Positions 15,293 through 23,940 are shown, counted from the stretch's first letter. The stretch: DNA of 38,902 bases from JBGSYJ01 sp041748075 (GCA_041748075.1 JBGTDX010000169.1:1-38902); one strand, 5' to 3'. Notes: generated by a model from the letters alone, not told the origin. Made by a program: numbers and translations.

Positions 15293-17935
15293 ATGAGTCT
15301 CGAACCGGGTAGCCGAATCGGGCCGTACGAAATTCTCTCGCGCCTGGGCGAGGGAGGCATGGGTGAGGTGTGGCAAGCGCGCGATATGCGACTTGATCGT
15401 ACGGTTGCAATCAAGACCTCGAAGGAACAGTTCGGGGAACGGTTCGAACAGGAGGCCCGTGTCATCGCGCGCCTCAATCATCCACGCGTCTGTCAGATCT
15501 ACGACGTCGGGCCCAATTACCTCGTGATGGAGCTGGTCGAGGGTGCGCCGCTCAAGGGGCCGTTGCCGATTGCAAAGGCTCTCGAATACGCAGAGCAGAT
15601 TCTCGATGCACTTTCAGCGGCGCACCAGAAGGGAATCACGCACCGCGATCTCAAGCCGGACAACATCCTTCTGACCAGCCAGGGGATCAAGCTTCTCGAC
15701 TTCGGCCTCGCTAGACTGCGACGCGAGGAGGTGAGTCTGCTCTCGACCGATGCGGACGCCACCGTCGCGAAGGCGATCACTCAGCAGGGCCACATCGTAG
15801 GGACGCTGCAATATATGGCGCCAGAACAGTTGCAGGGAAAGGATGTGGACTCTCGAAGCGATCTGTTCAGCTTCGGCTGTGTTCTCTACGAGATCCTGAG
15901 CGGCAGGCGCGCCTTCGAGGGTCACAGCCCGGCAAGCATCATCGGCGCGATCCTGGAGCGGGAACCGGCGCCGCTCGATGTAGCGCCGCCGCTCGAACGT
16001 GTTCTCAGGCGCTGTCTCGAGAAGGATCCGGCCGAGCGGTTTCAGACAGCACAGGATTTGAAGGCCGCGCTGCTGTGGGCCCTCGATCCACCGAAGGCAG
16101 GCTCGCCCGGGCCTCGTCCCAGGCCTCACTGGTTGCCATGGACCGTTGCCGGCGTTGCAGCTCTCTCCGCTGCAATTGTCGCAGGCCTCTGGGTGCGCAG
16201 CCCGCAGAAACCGGAAGGTCTCGCGGCGGCGTTCATCGTAGGGGCTCCGGCGGGAACGATGTTCAACTATCTGATCACGGCGACCGCCATCTCGCAGGAT
16301 GGCCGCTTTTTCGTCTTCAGAGCGGCGGCAGACAGCGGCGTCGTTTCGCTCTGGCTTCGGCCTCTGGACTCGACCTCGGCGAGACCTCTGCCCGGAACCG
16401 AAGGTGGCGATTTCCCCTTCTGGTCGCCCGACGGCCGGTCGATCGGGTTCTTCGCCTCTGGCAAACTCAAACGGCTCGATCTCGTCGGTTCGAATCCTGT
16501 CGTCCTTTCCGACGTCGTCGACGGAGCCGCGGGGACTGGAGGTGCGTGGAGTCGGGATGGGACGATCCTGTTCGCCGACCGCCGTGGGCTTTTCCTCATT
16601 CCGGAGACCGGTGGCACACCGACGCAGTTGCTCACCGCTGACGCCTCGCGCAAAGAGCTGGGCTTCGGGTATCCGCAGTTTCTGCCGGACGGCAAGGGGT
16701 TCCTTTATTTCGCTGCCAGCAGCGACCCAGCCCTCGAAGGAGTCTGGGCGGGATCACTGAACAATGCCGACAAGCGCATCCCTGTTGTTCGAACGCCGGT
16801 CAAGGCGGCCTACGCACCGCCGTTCTCCGGCCATCCCGGTTTGCTCCTGTTCGTGAAGGACAGGACGTTGATGGTGCAGGAATTCGATGCTCGGGCATTG
16901 CGACTCGAGGGGTCTGCCGTACCCCTTGCCGCTGACGTGGCCATGCATCCCGCTCTGAGGGGAGCGGCGTTCTGGCTGTCGGATACAGGACTGATGGCTT
17001 ACCGGGCCGGGCGCGCACTCGACCGCGTGAAGCTCGTCTGGAGAAGCAGGGACGGAAAAATGATACGCGAAGGCGCACCGGAAGACTCATGGACGACGCT
17101 GCGGCTGTCACCGGACGGATCGCGGGTTGCGCTGGGTCGCCGCGACATCGGCGATCCGAGCGACATCTGGATTCTCGATGTCGAGCGAAGCGTTCGAACG
17201 CGCTTCACGTTCGACCCGCAGGCGGACACCTGCGCGGTCTGGTCCCCCGATGGTCGTCAGCTCGCGTTTACGTCCTCCCGCTCGGGCGTCGCTCAGATCT
17301 ATCGGAAAGACTCGAATGGAGCGGGCGGCGAAGAGCAGCTCAGCGACGGACCGGAGGCCAAATGCCTCACCGACTGGAGCCGTGATGGACGCTGGTTGCT
17401 TTATAACGGGCAGCATGGAAACACGACGGATATCTTCGCTCTTCCTCTCGATGAGGAGCATCGCAAGCCGGTGCCAGTGATCGCGAGTCCATTCCTCGAG
17501 CTGGACGGACAATTCTCGCCAGATGGTGAGTGGGTCGCTTATACATCCGACGAGTCCGGCCGGCAGGAGGTGCATGTGAGAGCATTTTCCGGATCGGCGA
17601 TCGATCGTCGAGGGCAGTGGCAGGTCTCGAACGAAGGGGGCCGGGCTCCCCGATGGCGCGGCGACGGGCAGGAGATCTTCTATCTCTCTCTCGAAGGTAC
17701 GAAGTTGATGGCAGCCGGGATCCAGCTCAATGCAGAGTCAGCGCAGGTCGGACTCCCGCAGGAGCTCTTCCCGATCTCCGCACCGTCCGATCTGGGCGAC
17801 AACCGCTTCCCCTGGGACGTATCAGCCGACGGCCAGCGATTCATTCTCGAACAGGCCACCGGTTCCGAAAACGTTTCGCCCCTTAACGTCATCGTCAACT
17901 GGCAGGCCAAGCTGAAGAAAGAGCCGCGACGATGA
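15293..17935 (+). CDS. Membrane Ser/Thr protein kinase with PD40 beta-propeller
   Basis: A signalling kinase of 880 residues. The Hanks-type kinase domain spans about 10-265: glycine loop RLGEGGMGEVW, Lys41 in VAIK, catalytic HRD 117-119 in HRDLKPDN, DFG 136-138, and APE in MAPEQLQG. One membrane segment (about 282-302) follows. The exported C-terminal part (about 310-880) has repeated WSPDGR, FSPDG, WSRDG and LSPDGS motifs typical of WD40-like PD40/TolB propeller blades. The propeller probably senses an extracellular ligand or assembles partners. Such kinase-propeller fusions are especially numerous in Acidobacteriota. All kinase catalytic residues are present. Confidence 0.92.
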   Translation: MSLEPGSRIGPYEILSRLGEGGMGEVWQARDMRLDRTVAIKTSKEQFGERFEQEARVIARLNHPRVCQIYDVGPNYLVMELVEGAPLKGPLPIAKALEYAEQILDALSAAHQKGITHRDLKPDNILLTSQGIKLLDFGLARLRREEVSLLSTDADATVAKAITQQGHIVGTLQYMAPEQLQGKDVDSRSDLFSFGCVLYEILSGRRAFEGHSPASIIGAILEREPAPLDVAPPLERVLRRCLEKDPAERFQTAQDLKAALLWALDPPKAGSPGPRPRPHWLPWTVAGVAALSAAIVAGLWVRSPQKPEGLAAAFIVGAPAGTMFNYLITATAISQDGRFFVFRAAADSGVVSLWLRPLDSTSARPLPGTEGGDFPFWSPDGRSIGFFASGKLKRLDLVGSNPVVLSDVVDGAAGTGGAWSRDGTILFADRRGLFLIPETGGTPTQLLTADASRKELGFGYPQFLPDGKGFLYFAASSDPALEGVWAGSLNNADKRIPVVRTPVKAAYAPPFSGHPGLLLFVKDRTLMVQEFDARALRLEGSAVPLAADVAMHPALRGAAFWLSDTGLMAYRAGRALDRVKLVWRSRDGKMIREGAPEDSWTTLRLSPDGSRVALGRRDIGDPSDIWILDVERSVRTRFTFDPQADTCAVWSPDGRQLAFTSSRSGVAQIYRKDSNGAGGEEQLSDGPEAKCLTDWSRDGRWLLYNGQHGNTTDIFALPLDEEHRKPVPVIASPFLELDGQFSPDGEWVAYTSDESGRQEVHVRAFSGSAIDRRGQWQVSNEGGRAPRWRGDGQEIFYLSLEGTKLMAAGIQLNAESAQVGLPQELFPISAPSDLGDNRFPWDVSADGQRFILEQATGSENVSPLNVIVNWQAKLKKEPRR

Positions 17936-18041
17936 CGAGCAGTATTGAGGGTCGCTTGTAACCCCCCGGCAGTGATGATCGAATGAAGGATCCTTCTTCA
18001 TTCCCGCGGCACACTGGCATCGTGATCGTTTCCGCGTCGGC

Positions 18042-18332
18042 GTGAACATCAACATCGGGGGCTACTACAATCCGGGCGGTTACTACGATTACTACGACGG
18101 CCGCGCGATCGCGGCAGGGTACCTTCGTGGAGTCGTCGAGAGCGTCGACTACCGCCGCGATACGTTCGTGCTTCGCAATGACGCCAGCGGCAGCTTCGTG
18201 ACCGTCGTCATGCGCAACCGTCGCCATCAGGTCCGTCCCGGTGACTACGTGGAGCTGGACGGCACGTGGTCACGCTCGGGTGTCTTCCAGGCGCGGAACA
18301 TCGAATACCTCGATTACACCTACGGTCGTTGA
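18042..18332 (+). CDS. Small protein with OB-like domain, possibly 5'-truncated
   Basis: A 96-residue frame from GTG 18042. It has a Gly/Tyr-rich start (INIGGYYNPGGYYDYYDG), then a beta-rich segment (YLRGVVESVDYRRDTFVLRN, VRPGDYVELDGTW) resembling the single OB-fold of DUF5666-type exported proteins. The frame is open back to 17979 and reads FRVGVNINIGG across the chosen start, without an ATG, signal peptide or ribosome-binding site. The true N-terminus is probably lost or frameshifted: a separate frame from ATG 17983 ends in a TGA overlapping this GTG. Either a decayed exported protein or a small cytosolic one; function unknown. Confidence 0.5.
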   Translation: MNINIGGYYNPGGYYDYYDGRAIAAGYLRGVVESVDYRRDTFVLRNDASGSFVTVVMRNRRHQVRPGDYVELDGTWSRSGVFQARNIEYLDYTYGR

Positions 18333-18337
18333 TGGTG

Positions 18338-18366
18338 CCCTCTCTCCGCCTGGAGCGGGGAGGGGG
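18338..18366. other. Strong hairpin between convergent genes
   Basis: CCCTCTCTCCGC (18338-18349) pairs with GCGGGGAGGGGG (18355-18366): 12 pairs including two G-U, loop of five. It lies between the small + strand gene and the - strand ROK gene. Neither side has a T-tract, so it may stabilise 3' ends rather than act as a simple terminator. Confidence 0.5.
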
Positions 18367-18388
18367 AAGCGACATCGACTCACGCCGC

Positions 18389-19366
18389 TCAGCGCACTGC
18401 GTTGCGCGCGAGAAACGATGCTCCGAGCGCTCCGGCGTGATCGCCGAGCAGTGAGGGGACGATCCGGATCGAGCCGTCCGGATCCGGACGGAGGAATCGA
18501 CTCCGTGCACTCTCACGAATCGGCGCAACGAAATCCTCACCGAGGCGCTCGACGATGCCGCCTCCGAGCACGATCACTTCAGGATCCAGAGCGTTCACGA
18601 GATTGCCCGCAAGCAACCCGATGGAATGCTGCGCCCGCGCGATGACGTCCTTCATCACCTGATCATCAGCTGCAAGTGCCCGCTGAATCACGCTACTCGT
18701 CATGCGCAGTTTGTTCCGCTCTTTCATGATCTGCGGAACGACACTCTTCCGTCCGCTCTTGATCGCGGCCATGACGTCACGCTCAATCGAGGTACGACTT
18801 GCAAATGCCTCCGCGCATCCCCGCCGTCCACAGGGACATTCGGGCCCCGCTTCGTCGAGGCAGATGTGCCCGATCTCGCCGGCCGCGCCTCGGAAGCCTC
18901 GTTCGAGCTCGCCACGGATGATGATGCCGCCCCCGATGCCTGTCCCGATCCAGATGCCGACTGCCCGCTCGGCTCCCTTCGCCGCGCCGTATGCGTGTTC
19001 GCCCTGAATTGCGACCTGAACGTCGTTCCCCAGGGAGACTGGTACGCCGAAGTGCTTGCTGAGGCGAGGACCGACCAGCACGTTGGTCCAGTCGAGGTTC
19101 GGTGCACGGACGACCATTCCTTTGCGGGGATCGACTGCTCCAGGAGCGCCAAGACCGATAGCGCCGAGCTTCTTCGCGGAAATGCCGGCGTCCTTCGCGG
19201 CGAGCGTGATCTGTTCGATGATCTGTCCGATGACGCCGTCAGGACCTTCGTCACGACGCGTGGCCGTATCCGATTCGCCGAGGATTTTCCCTTTGGCGCT
19301 GGCCACGACGGCCATCATGCTCGTCCCTCCGAGGTCGACTCCTGCCGAGGGCCTTTTTTTTCTCAT
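18389..19366 (-). CDS. ROK-family sugar kinase (glucokinase-like)
   Basis: A 325-residue ROK protein without the N-terminal HTH of the repressor members, hence a likely cytosolic sugar kinase, most often glucokinase. ATP site GVDLGGTSMMAVVA; ROK zinc motif GHICLDEAGPECPCGRRGCAE with His and three Cys; catalytic region LGNDVQVAIQGEHAYG with the conserved Asn-Asp; and a second phosphate-binding stretch VLGGGIVERLG. The start ATG 19366 is chosen because the conserved phosphate-1 loop begins at about residue 10. The open frame extends 23 codons upstream but is non-conserved. No ribosome-binding site stands out. It is divergent from proC across 81 bases. Confidence 0.87.
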   Translation of the reverse strand: MRKKRPSAGVDLGGTSMMAVVASAKGKILGESDTATRRDEGPDGVIGQIIEQITLAAKDAGISAKKLGAIGLGAPGAVDPRKGMVVRAPNLDWTNVLVGPRLSKHFGVPVSLGNDVQVAIQGEHAYGAAKGAERAVGIWIGTGIGGGIIIRGELERGFRGAAGEIGHICLDEAGPECPCGRRGCAEAFASRTSIERDVMAAIKSGRKSVVPQIMKERNKLRMTSSVIQRALAADDQVMKDVIARAQHSIGLLAGNLVNALDPEVIVLGGGIVERLGEDFVAPIRESARSRFLRPDPDGSIRIVPSLLGDHAGALGASFLARNAVR

Positions 19367-19447
19367 ATCGGTATCAGGGTACACATTTGCCTCAAGACAG
19401 TAAACACAGGACTTTCTGCTGACTTCGAGAGCCACCCCCTGTAACGT

Positions 19448-20281
19448 ATGGCCATGATGCAGAAAAGAAGAATCGCGTTTGTGGGATCGGGCAATATGGC
19501 GGAAGCCATGATCAGGGGGCTGCTGCGAGGGGGGAACTGGAGCGCGCAGGACATATCAGCTTCAGGACCGAGGTCGGAACGTGCCGCCGAGCTGCGAGAG
19601 CGATTCGAGATTCAGGCAGTCCTGGACAATCGGGATGCGGTGAGGGGAGCCAACATCGTGATTCTCTCGGTGAAGCCGCAGATCCTCAGCCAGGTGCTTG
19701 ACGAGATCGAGGACCTCATCCCGCCGACAGCTCTGGTAATTTCGATTGCAGCCGGCGTTCCCATCGCCGCGATCGAATCCCGCCTGAAAGCGAACGCGCG
19801 GGTGATTCGTGCAATGCCGAATACCCCGGCGCTCGTCGATGCCGGTGCCACGGCAATCTCCCGGGGAGAACATGCCACGGAAGGCGACCTCGAGGATGCG
19901 AAGCGGATCTTCGATGCGGTTGGCATCACGGTGATCCTGGAGGAAAGCCTGCTCGACGCCGTGACGGGGCTCTCAGGCTCGGGTCCAGCGTACATGTTCC
20001 TGATCATCGAGGCGCTCAGCGATGGGGGTGTGAAGGTAGGCCTCTCGCGAAGGATGTCGCAGCTGCTTGCCGCGCAGACGGTCTTCGGTTCGGCGAAACT
20101 CCTGATGGAGACGAACGAACATCCCGGACTGCTGAAGGACCGCGTGACTTCGCCAGGAGGCACCGCGATTACCGGACTTCACACGCTCGAGCAGGGAGGC
20201 GTGCGGACCACACTGATCGATGCCGTCGAAGCAGCCACGCTGCGATCGAAGGAACTGGGAAAAGCCTTCACGAAGAATTGA
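19448..20281 (+). CDS. proC: Pyrroline-5-carboxylate reductase ProC
   Basis: Last step of proline synthesis: NAD(P)H reduction of pyrroline-5-carboxylate; 277 residues, family-typical. Rossmann motif FVGSGNMAEAMIRGLL, VILSVKPQ, IRAMPNTPALV, the signature GLSGSGPAYMFLIIEAL with DGGVKVGLSR, and RVTSPGGTAITGLHTLE. The start could be ATG 19448, 19454 or 19457. A weak promoter-like pair (CTGACT, 17 bases, TAACGT ending at 19447) would put the transcript start near the later ATGs. No Shine-Dalgarno sequence is seen. Confidence 0.95.
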   Translation: MAMMQKRRIAFVGSGNMAEAMIRGLLRGGNWSAQDISASGPRSERAAELRERFEIQAVLDNRDAVRGANIVILSVKPQILSQVLDEIEDLIPPTALVISIAAGVPIAAIESRLKANARVIRAMPNTPALVDAGATAISRGEHATEGDLEDAKRIFDAVGITVILEESLLDAVTGLSGSGPAYMFLIIEALSDGGVKVGLSRRMSQLLAAQTVFGSAKLLMETNEHPGLLKDRVTSPGGTAITGLHTLEQGGVRTTLIDAVEAATLRSKELGKAFTKN

Positions 20282-20369
20282 AATCATGATCGCTTCAGAT
20301 CGTGAGCCTTCCCGGATTCTCCGGTCCAGGATGGTTTCGTCACCTGAGGACGTGCAGCCCGGAAACTGC

Positions 20370-20402
20370 AAAAAAGGGAACCGGGTCTGAGACCCGATTC
20401 CC
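20370..20402 (-). terminator. Intrinsic terminator of the small lipoprotein gene
   Basis: On the minus strand GGGAATCGGGTC (20402-20391) pairs with GACCCGGTTCCC (20387-20376): 12 pairs with one G-U, a three-base loop, then six T (20375-20370). It lies 29 bases beyond the lipoprotein stop. The + strand side has no T-tract. Confidence 0.88.
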
Positions 20403-20430
20403 TGGATGTAGCCCTCAAAACCGCGCCGAC

Positions 20431-20709
20431 TTATTGTCCCGGCGGTTTCTTTTCATCCGGCATCGTGATATTGACATCCGGAGTCGTGATCGTGGTCGTC
20501 TGGGTGCTGATGTCGATATCGGGGGTCGTGATCGTGGTCGTCTGCGTTCCCACTTCCACGTCTGCCGTTTCTACATCGTATTCCGGAAGGTTTCCGCCCT
20601 CTACACTCACCTCGGGAAGTGAACCTTCTTCGGTCTTTTCGACGCTGCAGGCCACCATGGACATGGCGAGCAGAACGACGGCCGCCATCACTACGAACTT
20701 TCTGATCAT
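20431..20709 (-). CDS. Small repeat-containing lipoprotein, unknown function
   Basis: A 92-residue exported protein: positively charged start MIRK, hydrophobic stretch VVMAAVVLLAMS and lipobox-like MVAC with Cys about 21, so a probable lipoprotein. The mature part is acidic and then Thr-rich, with an imperfect tandem repeat TQTTTITTPDIDI / TQTTTITTPDVNI. The start is set by GGAGGAAG eight bases before ATG 20709; the upstream open frame is ignored. It has its own intrinsic terminator, so it is a short monocistronic unit. No family recognised. The alternating Thr/Ile and Asp pattern suggests an extended beta or disordered surface segment. Confidence 0.78.
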   Translation of the reverse strand: MIRKFVVMAAVVLLAMSMVACSVEKTEEGSLPEVSVEGGNLPEYDVETADVEVGTQTTTITTPDIDISTQTTTITTPDVNITMPDEKKPPGQ

Positions 20710-20795
20710 GAAACTTCCTCCTTTATTGTGAAGCAGGCTGAAGTTTTTTGCAAAGTCTGAACCACATCGCTCAACCACGGATATCTACTGTGAGA

Positions 20796-22310
20796 TCAGT
20801 GGGTTGGGCGACACGAGAAGATCGCGATGAAGACGGGACCTGAGCTGTAGACGGGGCGCGACGCGCACGCCCGGCTGAGCGCTAGGAACTCGGGCGAGCT
20901 ACCCTCTCCCACCCAGGCGAATTGACCGGGAAGCCGGAGAAGCAGGGCATCGCGCTCGGCGTCGAGCTGAGCCTGAGACGGGGCGGACCTCCAGCCCGGA
21001 TGGAGGGACTGATCGGAAGGAAACGAAATGATCTGGGGAGACCAGTCGCGACCAGACTGGCCGGCGAGTTCGAGATAGGAGAAGCCGCTCGCGAGGATGA
21101 CAGCATCGCTACCGATGCTCGCGCGAGCAACGGCTGCCGTTCGGCGGAACGGAGACTGCGCATCCGCCGTCTGGGCCATCAACGAGCCATAGGCGACGGT
21201 CGTGCCGAGAATCAGGAACGTGGCCATGAATGAAACGCGCACACGACCGTGGAGGGTAACCAGCGAAAAGGCGAGAAGCAATGCGAACGGAATGGTGAGG
21301 ACCGACTCGAAGCGCACTGGAAAATAGACAGAGCCTCTGAGCTGTGCGATCGCTGCGAGCATGACGATCGGCGTCAGTGTCATTGCTCCGAAGAATCGCG
21401 CATGTACCGATCGCCGGATGCCCCATGCCACCGTCAGCGCGACGAGGGACATGGAGACGATCTGGAGCAGGAAAGGGGGTGTCTTCAGCAGCGCATCAGG
21501 ATATCGCGCCGCGAATCCGAGTTGTTGCGCAGTCGAAAGGAGCACGCCGAGTCCGTCCCGGTTACTCGTCACCATCCATCGGGTTGCATCCTCCGGCTGA
21601 GAAGATGCGAGATAGAAACCCGGAAGAAACAGCAGGAATGCAAAGGCGCTCGCAATCAGCCCCCTCACCATCAGCTCGCGTCCCCGGAAGATGGCGGCCA
21701 CGAAGGGTAGTGGAAGAATCACGACGCCGTAGTAGTGAGAATAGGCGGCCAGCGTCGCCGCAGTCGTTGCAACAAAAAGAAGGCGCACGTCGGATGTCTG
21801 GATCCAGCGGTGCAGAGACAGCACCGTCACGCCTGCCAGCAACGCGCATAACGCGTACGCCCGTGCCTCCGTCGAGAAGAGAATATGTGGGGGAAACACC
21901 GCCAGTAACAGCCCTGCGAGGTAGCGCGCAGGTCCCAGATGGCGCGCGAAGAGGACCAGCGCCAGAGCGAAGAGACTCACGACGAGCGAGAAAGCGCGGA
22001 CATGCGAGACCACCTCGATGGCAGCCTGATCGGATGGAAAGCCCAGCAGGAGCAGGTGCACGAAAAGATAGTAGAGAGGAGGCCCGGAATCCAGACGGAG
22101 CGCCGTAAACAGACCGGTAAGGTCCATCCTGGCAATCCATACGGTGAACAGATCATCGAAGAAGGGCTCGCGGGCGAGGAGAAACGCCACCCTGAGTGCG
22201 ATAAATCCGAGAACGATGACGCTTCCGAAGATGGCGAGTATGCGCCGGCTGGTGTTCAGTCCTGCGAGGGCGGGATCGGTCCGCGGACCGCTGTCTTCCC
22301 TCAGAGTCAC
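20796..22310 (-). CDS. GT39-like integral membrane glycosyltransferase
   Basis: A polytopic membrane protein of about 505 residues with around 11 hydrophobic segments, of the ArnT/PMT-like GT-C fold that uses lipid-linked sugars. The first periplasmic loop has the typical acidic pair and proline motif: EPFFDDLFTVWIARMDLTG then LDSGPPLYYLFVHLL. STEARAYALCALL is also a GT39-type element. The C-terminal 90 residues are soluble. The start is uncertain. The frame is open to 22445, inside the upstream gene, with no credible early ATG. GTG 22310 is chosen because it follows the upstream stop by 31 bases and leaves a short N-terminal tail before the first membrane segment. Acceptor unknown (lipid, protein or polysaccharide). 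Likely co-transcribed with the dienelactone hydrolase. Confidence 0.78.
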   Translation of the reverse strand: MTLREDSGPRTDPALAGLNTSRRILAIFGSVIVLGFIALRVAFLLAREPFFDDLFTVWIARMDLTGLFTALRLDSGPPLYYLFVHLLLLGFPSDQAAIEVVSHVRAFSLVVSLFALALVLFARHLGPARYLAGLLLAVFPPHILFSTEARAYALCALLAGVTVLSLHRWIQTSDVRLLFVATTAATLAAYSHYYGVVILPLPFVAAIFRGRELMVRGLIASAFAFLLFLPGFYLASSQPEDATRWMVTSNRDGLGVLLSTAQQLGFAARYPDALLKTPPFLLQIVSMSLVALTVAWGIRRSVHARFFGAMTLTPIVMLAAIAQLRGSVYFPVRFESVLTIPFALLLAFSLVTLHGRVRVSFMATFLILGTTVAYGSLMAQTADAQSPFRRTAAVARASIGSDAVILASGFSYLELAGQSGRDWSPQIISFPSDQSLHPGWRSAPSQAQLDAERDALLLRLPGQFAWVGEGSSPEFLALSRACASRPVYSSGPVFIAIFSCRPTH

Positions 22311-22341
22311 GCGGAGCCGGCTACCATAATCGTGGTTCCAG

Positions 22342-23082
22342 TCACAGCGTTCGTCCGAACAGCGCCAGCGCGACGGCCATCGAGATCCGTGCCGCATCGG
22401 CATCGTACCGCGCGCCCTCGTCGCGCATGAATGCATGCTCCGCATTCAGTTCGTGCCAGCTGAACAGAACGTTCGCATCGGTCAACGCTTCCTGAATCCT
22501 GGAACGCCCTTCACGCGGAACGTGTGGATCCTGCCGGCCGAACACCATGACGAGCTCTCCGCGAATCTCGCCCGCACGGGCCAGGGTGTCGGCGTTCTGG
22601 CCGGTACCAATCGTTCCCGTGTGCAGGTCCGTGGGGTAGAGGCAGCAGCCGGCGAGAATCCGGGCGTCCAGCGCGGCGCGGAAGGCCAGATGCCCTCCGA
22701 TGCAGAATCCGACCGTGCCGATCCTGTCATTGCAGAGAGAGTGAGAGCGCAGTGCATCGATCACGATGCCTGCATCGTTGTCGAAGCTCGACATCGCCGT
22801 CCCGTGCTTGTATGCGTTGCCTTTGTCCTTTCCCTCGTCGTCGTAGGCGAGCACGGTGCCCGGAGGCTCGTGTTCATGAAAGATCTCCGGCGCCATGACG
22901 ACGTAGCCGTGGCTCGCGAACTGGGTTGCGAGGCGGACGATCGGTCCTGTCTGCTGAAAAATCTCGGGATAAAGCAGAAGACCGGGGTAGCGCTTCGAGG
23001 ACTTTGTCGTCGGTGTGTAGATGTGGGTTCTCATCGCCCCGGTCGGCGTATCGAGATCCCGGAAGTCGGTTTGAACGATCAT
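22342..23082 (-). CDS. Dienelactone hydrolase family protein
   Basis: A cytosolic alpha/beta hydrolase of 246 residues. The nucleophile is Cys in GTVGFCIGGHLAF, as in classical dienelactone hydrolase (CmbA/ClcD type), with Asp in FGRQDPHVP and His in NAEHAFMRDEG. The N-terminal sequence (YTPTTKSSKRYPGLLLYPEIF) is also family-like. Family members open dienelactones in chloroaromatic degradation, but many have unknown ester substrates and no catechol pathway lies nearby. The start ATG 23082 is preceded by AGGAG on the minus strand. It is followed closely by the glycosyltransferase gene. Confidence 0.88.
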   Translation of the reverse strand: MIVQTDFRDLDTPTGAMRTHIYTPTTKSSKRYPGLLLYPEIFQQTGPIVRLATQFASHGYVVMAPEIFHEHEPPGTVLAYDDEGKDKGNAYKHGTAMSSFDNDAGIVIDALRSHSLCNDRIGTVGFCIGGHLAFRAALDARILAGCCLYPTDLHTGTIGTGQNADTLARAGEIRGELVMVFGRQDPHVPREGRSRIQEALTDANVLFSWHELNAEHAFMRDEGARYDADAARISMAVALALFGRTL

Positions 23083-23212
23083 AAGCCTTGCTCCTGTTGG
23101 GATCGTAGCAGGGGTGGATGGCGATATTGTACGGCGACCTCATGCCGAGCGTGTGTCATCCTTCGCCAGCCCAGGCTCGAGTTGAGACCCTCCGATAGGC
23201 CCGCCTCAGGTT

Positions 23213-23550
23213 CCGGCGGAGAGGCCGCGATGAATCTGACGTCATCTTCGAAGCAACTCCCTGCGGACGATCTCTCTATCGATCTCCACGACATCGATCG
23301 CGAGGTCCGGATAGTCTTCCAGAAACTGAGCCGGACCGCTTCCTCCCCCGAGTCCGATGAAGAGGACGCGATGGATGCGGTCGCGGAGAATCATCGGCAT
23401 GTGGAAGAAGTCGACGTATTCGAGCCCGCCCTGAGAAGGACTGTCGATCTGCATTGTGCTCTGGACCACATCGCCGAAACTCAGACTTCGGACGCTGCCG
23501 CGGTCCTGAACCACGATCTGGTGAAACTCGGTGCGGCGGCGAAGCTTCAT
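23213..23550 (-). pseudogene. Spermidine synthase remnant
   Basis: From ATG 23550 the frame reads TEFHQIVVQDRGSVRSLSFG, DVVQSTMQ and VLFIGLGGGSGPAQFLEDYP...DVVEIDREIV. This is the N-terminal half of a polyamine aminopropyltransferase (SpeE family), including the GGGxG SAM-analogue loop and the VEID acidic end. The frame then stops at 23242. The neighbouring frame carries the continuation CFEDDVRFIAA, which ends in unrelated sequence. A frameshift plus loss of the catalytic C-terminal half (family about 280-300 residues) makes this a decayed copy. Confidence 0.75.
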
Positions 23551-23624
23551 GGAGTGGATGATATGGGAAGAAGAGAGGAAAGTATGGAGGCGGAATTCGC
23601 CCTCAATTTGACGGATCTATGCAC

Positions 23625-23662
23625 AAAAAAAACAGCCCCGAGGTCCTTTGCACCTCGAGGCC
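23625..23662 (-). terminator. Intrinsic terminator of the tandem-hairpin RNA
   Basis: On the minus strand 23662-23652 pairs with 23644-23634 (11 pairs, two of them G-U) around a seven-base loop. It is followed by one G and then eight T (23632-23625). It ends the hairpin array and lies before the decayed spermidine synthase. Confidence 0.9.
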
Positions 23663-23673
23663 TTTCTCAGCGC

Positions 23674-23940
23674 GTTGACATCCGCAAAGGGGCATTCGCG
23701 CCAAAATTTGCCGTGACGACCTATCGCGTCCTTCTCGGCAATTTCGAGACGTTGACATCCGCGATAGAGCGTTCGTCTCGAAACCGTTTGCCGTGATGAC
23801 CTATCGCGTCCTTCCCGGCAGTCTCAGCATGTTGACATCCGCGATAGAGCGTTCATGCTGAAACCGTTTGCCGTGTCGATCTATCGCACCTTCCCGGCTA
23901 CCTCAACACGTTGACATCCGCGATAGAGCGTCCGTGCTGA
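23674..23940 (+). repeat. Tandem ~80-bp repeats (about 3.3 copies)
   Basis: Units begin with GTTGACATCCGCGATAGAGC at 23751, 23831 and 23910, plus a diverged unit at 23674; spacings are 77, 80 and 79 bases. The DNA also holds CTATCGCG and CGCGATAG alternately about every 40 bases. These are the DNA form of the structured RNA array described on the minus strand. Confidence 0.93.

Noticed and set aside
18626..19444. Open frame of 272 codons antisense to the ROK kinase
   Set aside because: There is no domain or ribosome-binding site, and the ROK motifs on the opposite strand are complete.
21377..22108. Open frame of 243 codons antisense to the glycosyltransferase
   Set aside because: It is Arg/Pro/Ser-rich with no domain; the opposite strand encodes a convincing multi-pass membrane enzyme.
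22435..23796. Long + strand open frame of 453 codons
   Set aside because: It is antisense to the dienelactone hydrolase and spermidine synthase remnant and runs into the hairpin array. The translation has no recognisable domain.
23674..23940. CRISPR array
   Set aside because: Repeat spacing is about 80 bases, the units alternate two different conserved segments, and the variable parts are complementary stem arms, not unique spacers. No cas genes are near.
23674..23940. Integron attC sites
   Set aside because: The conserved GTTGACA does not fit the GTTRRRY core with an RYYYAAC partner, and there is no integrase or cassette gene structure.
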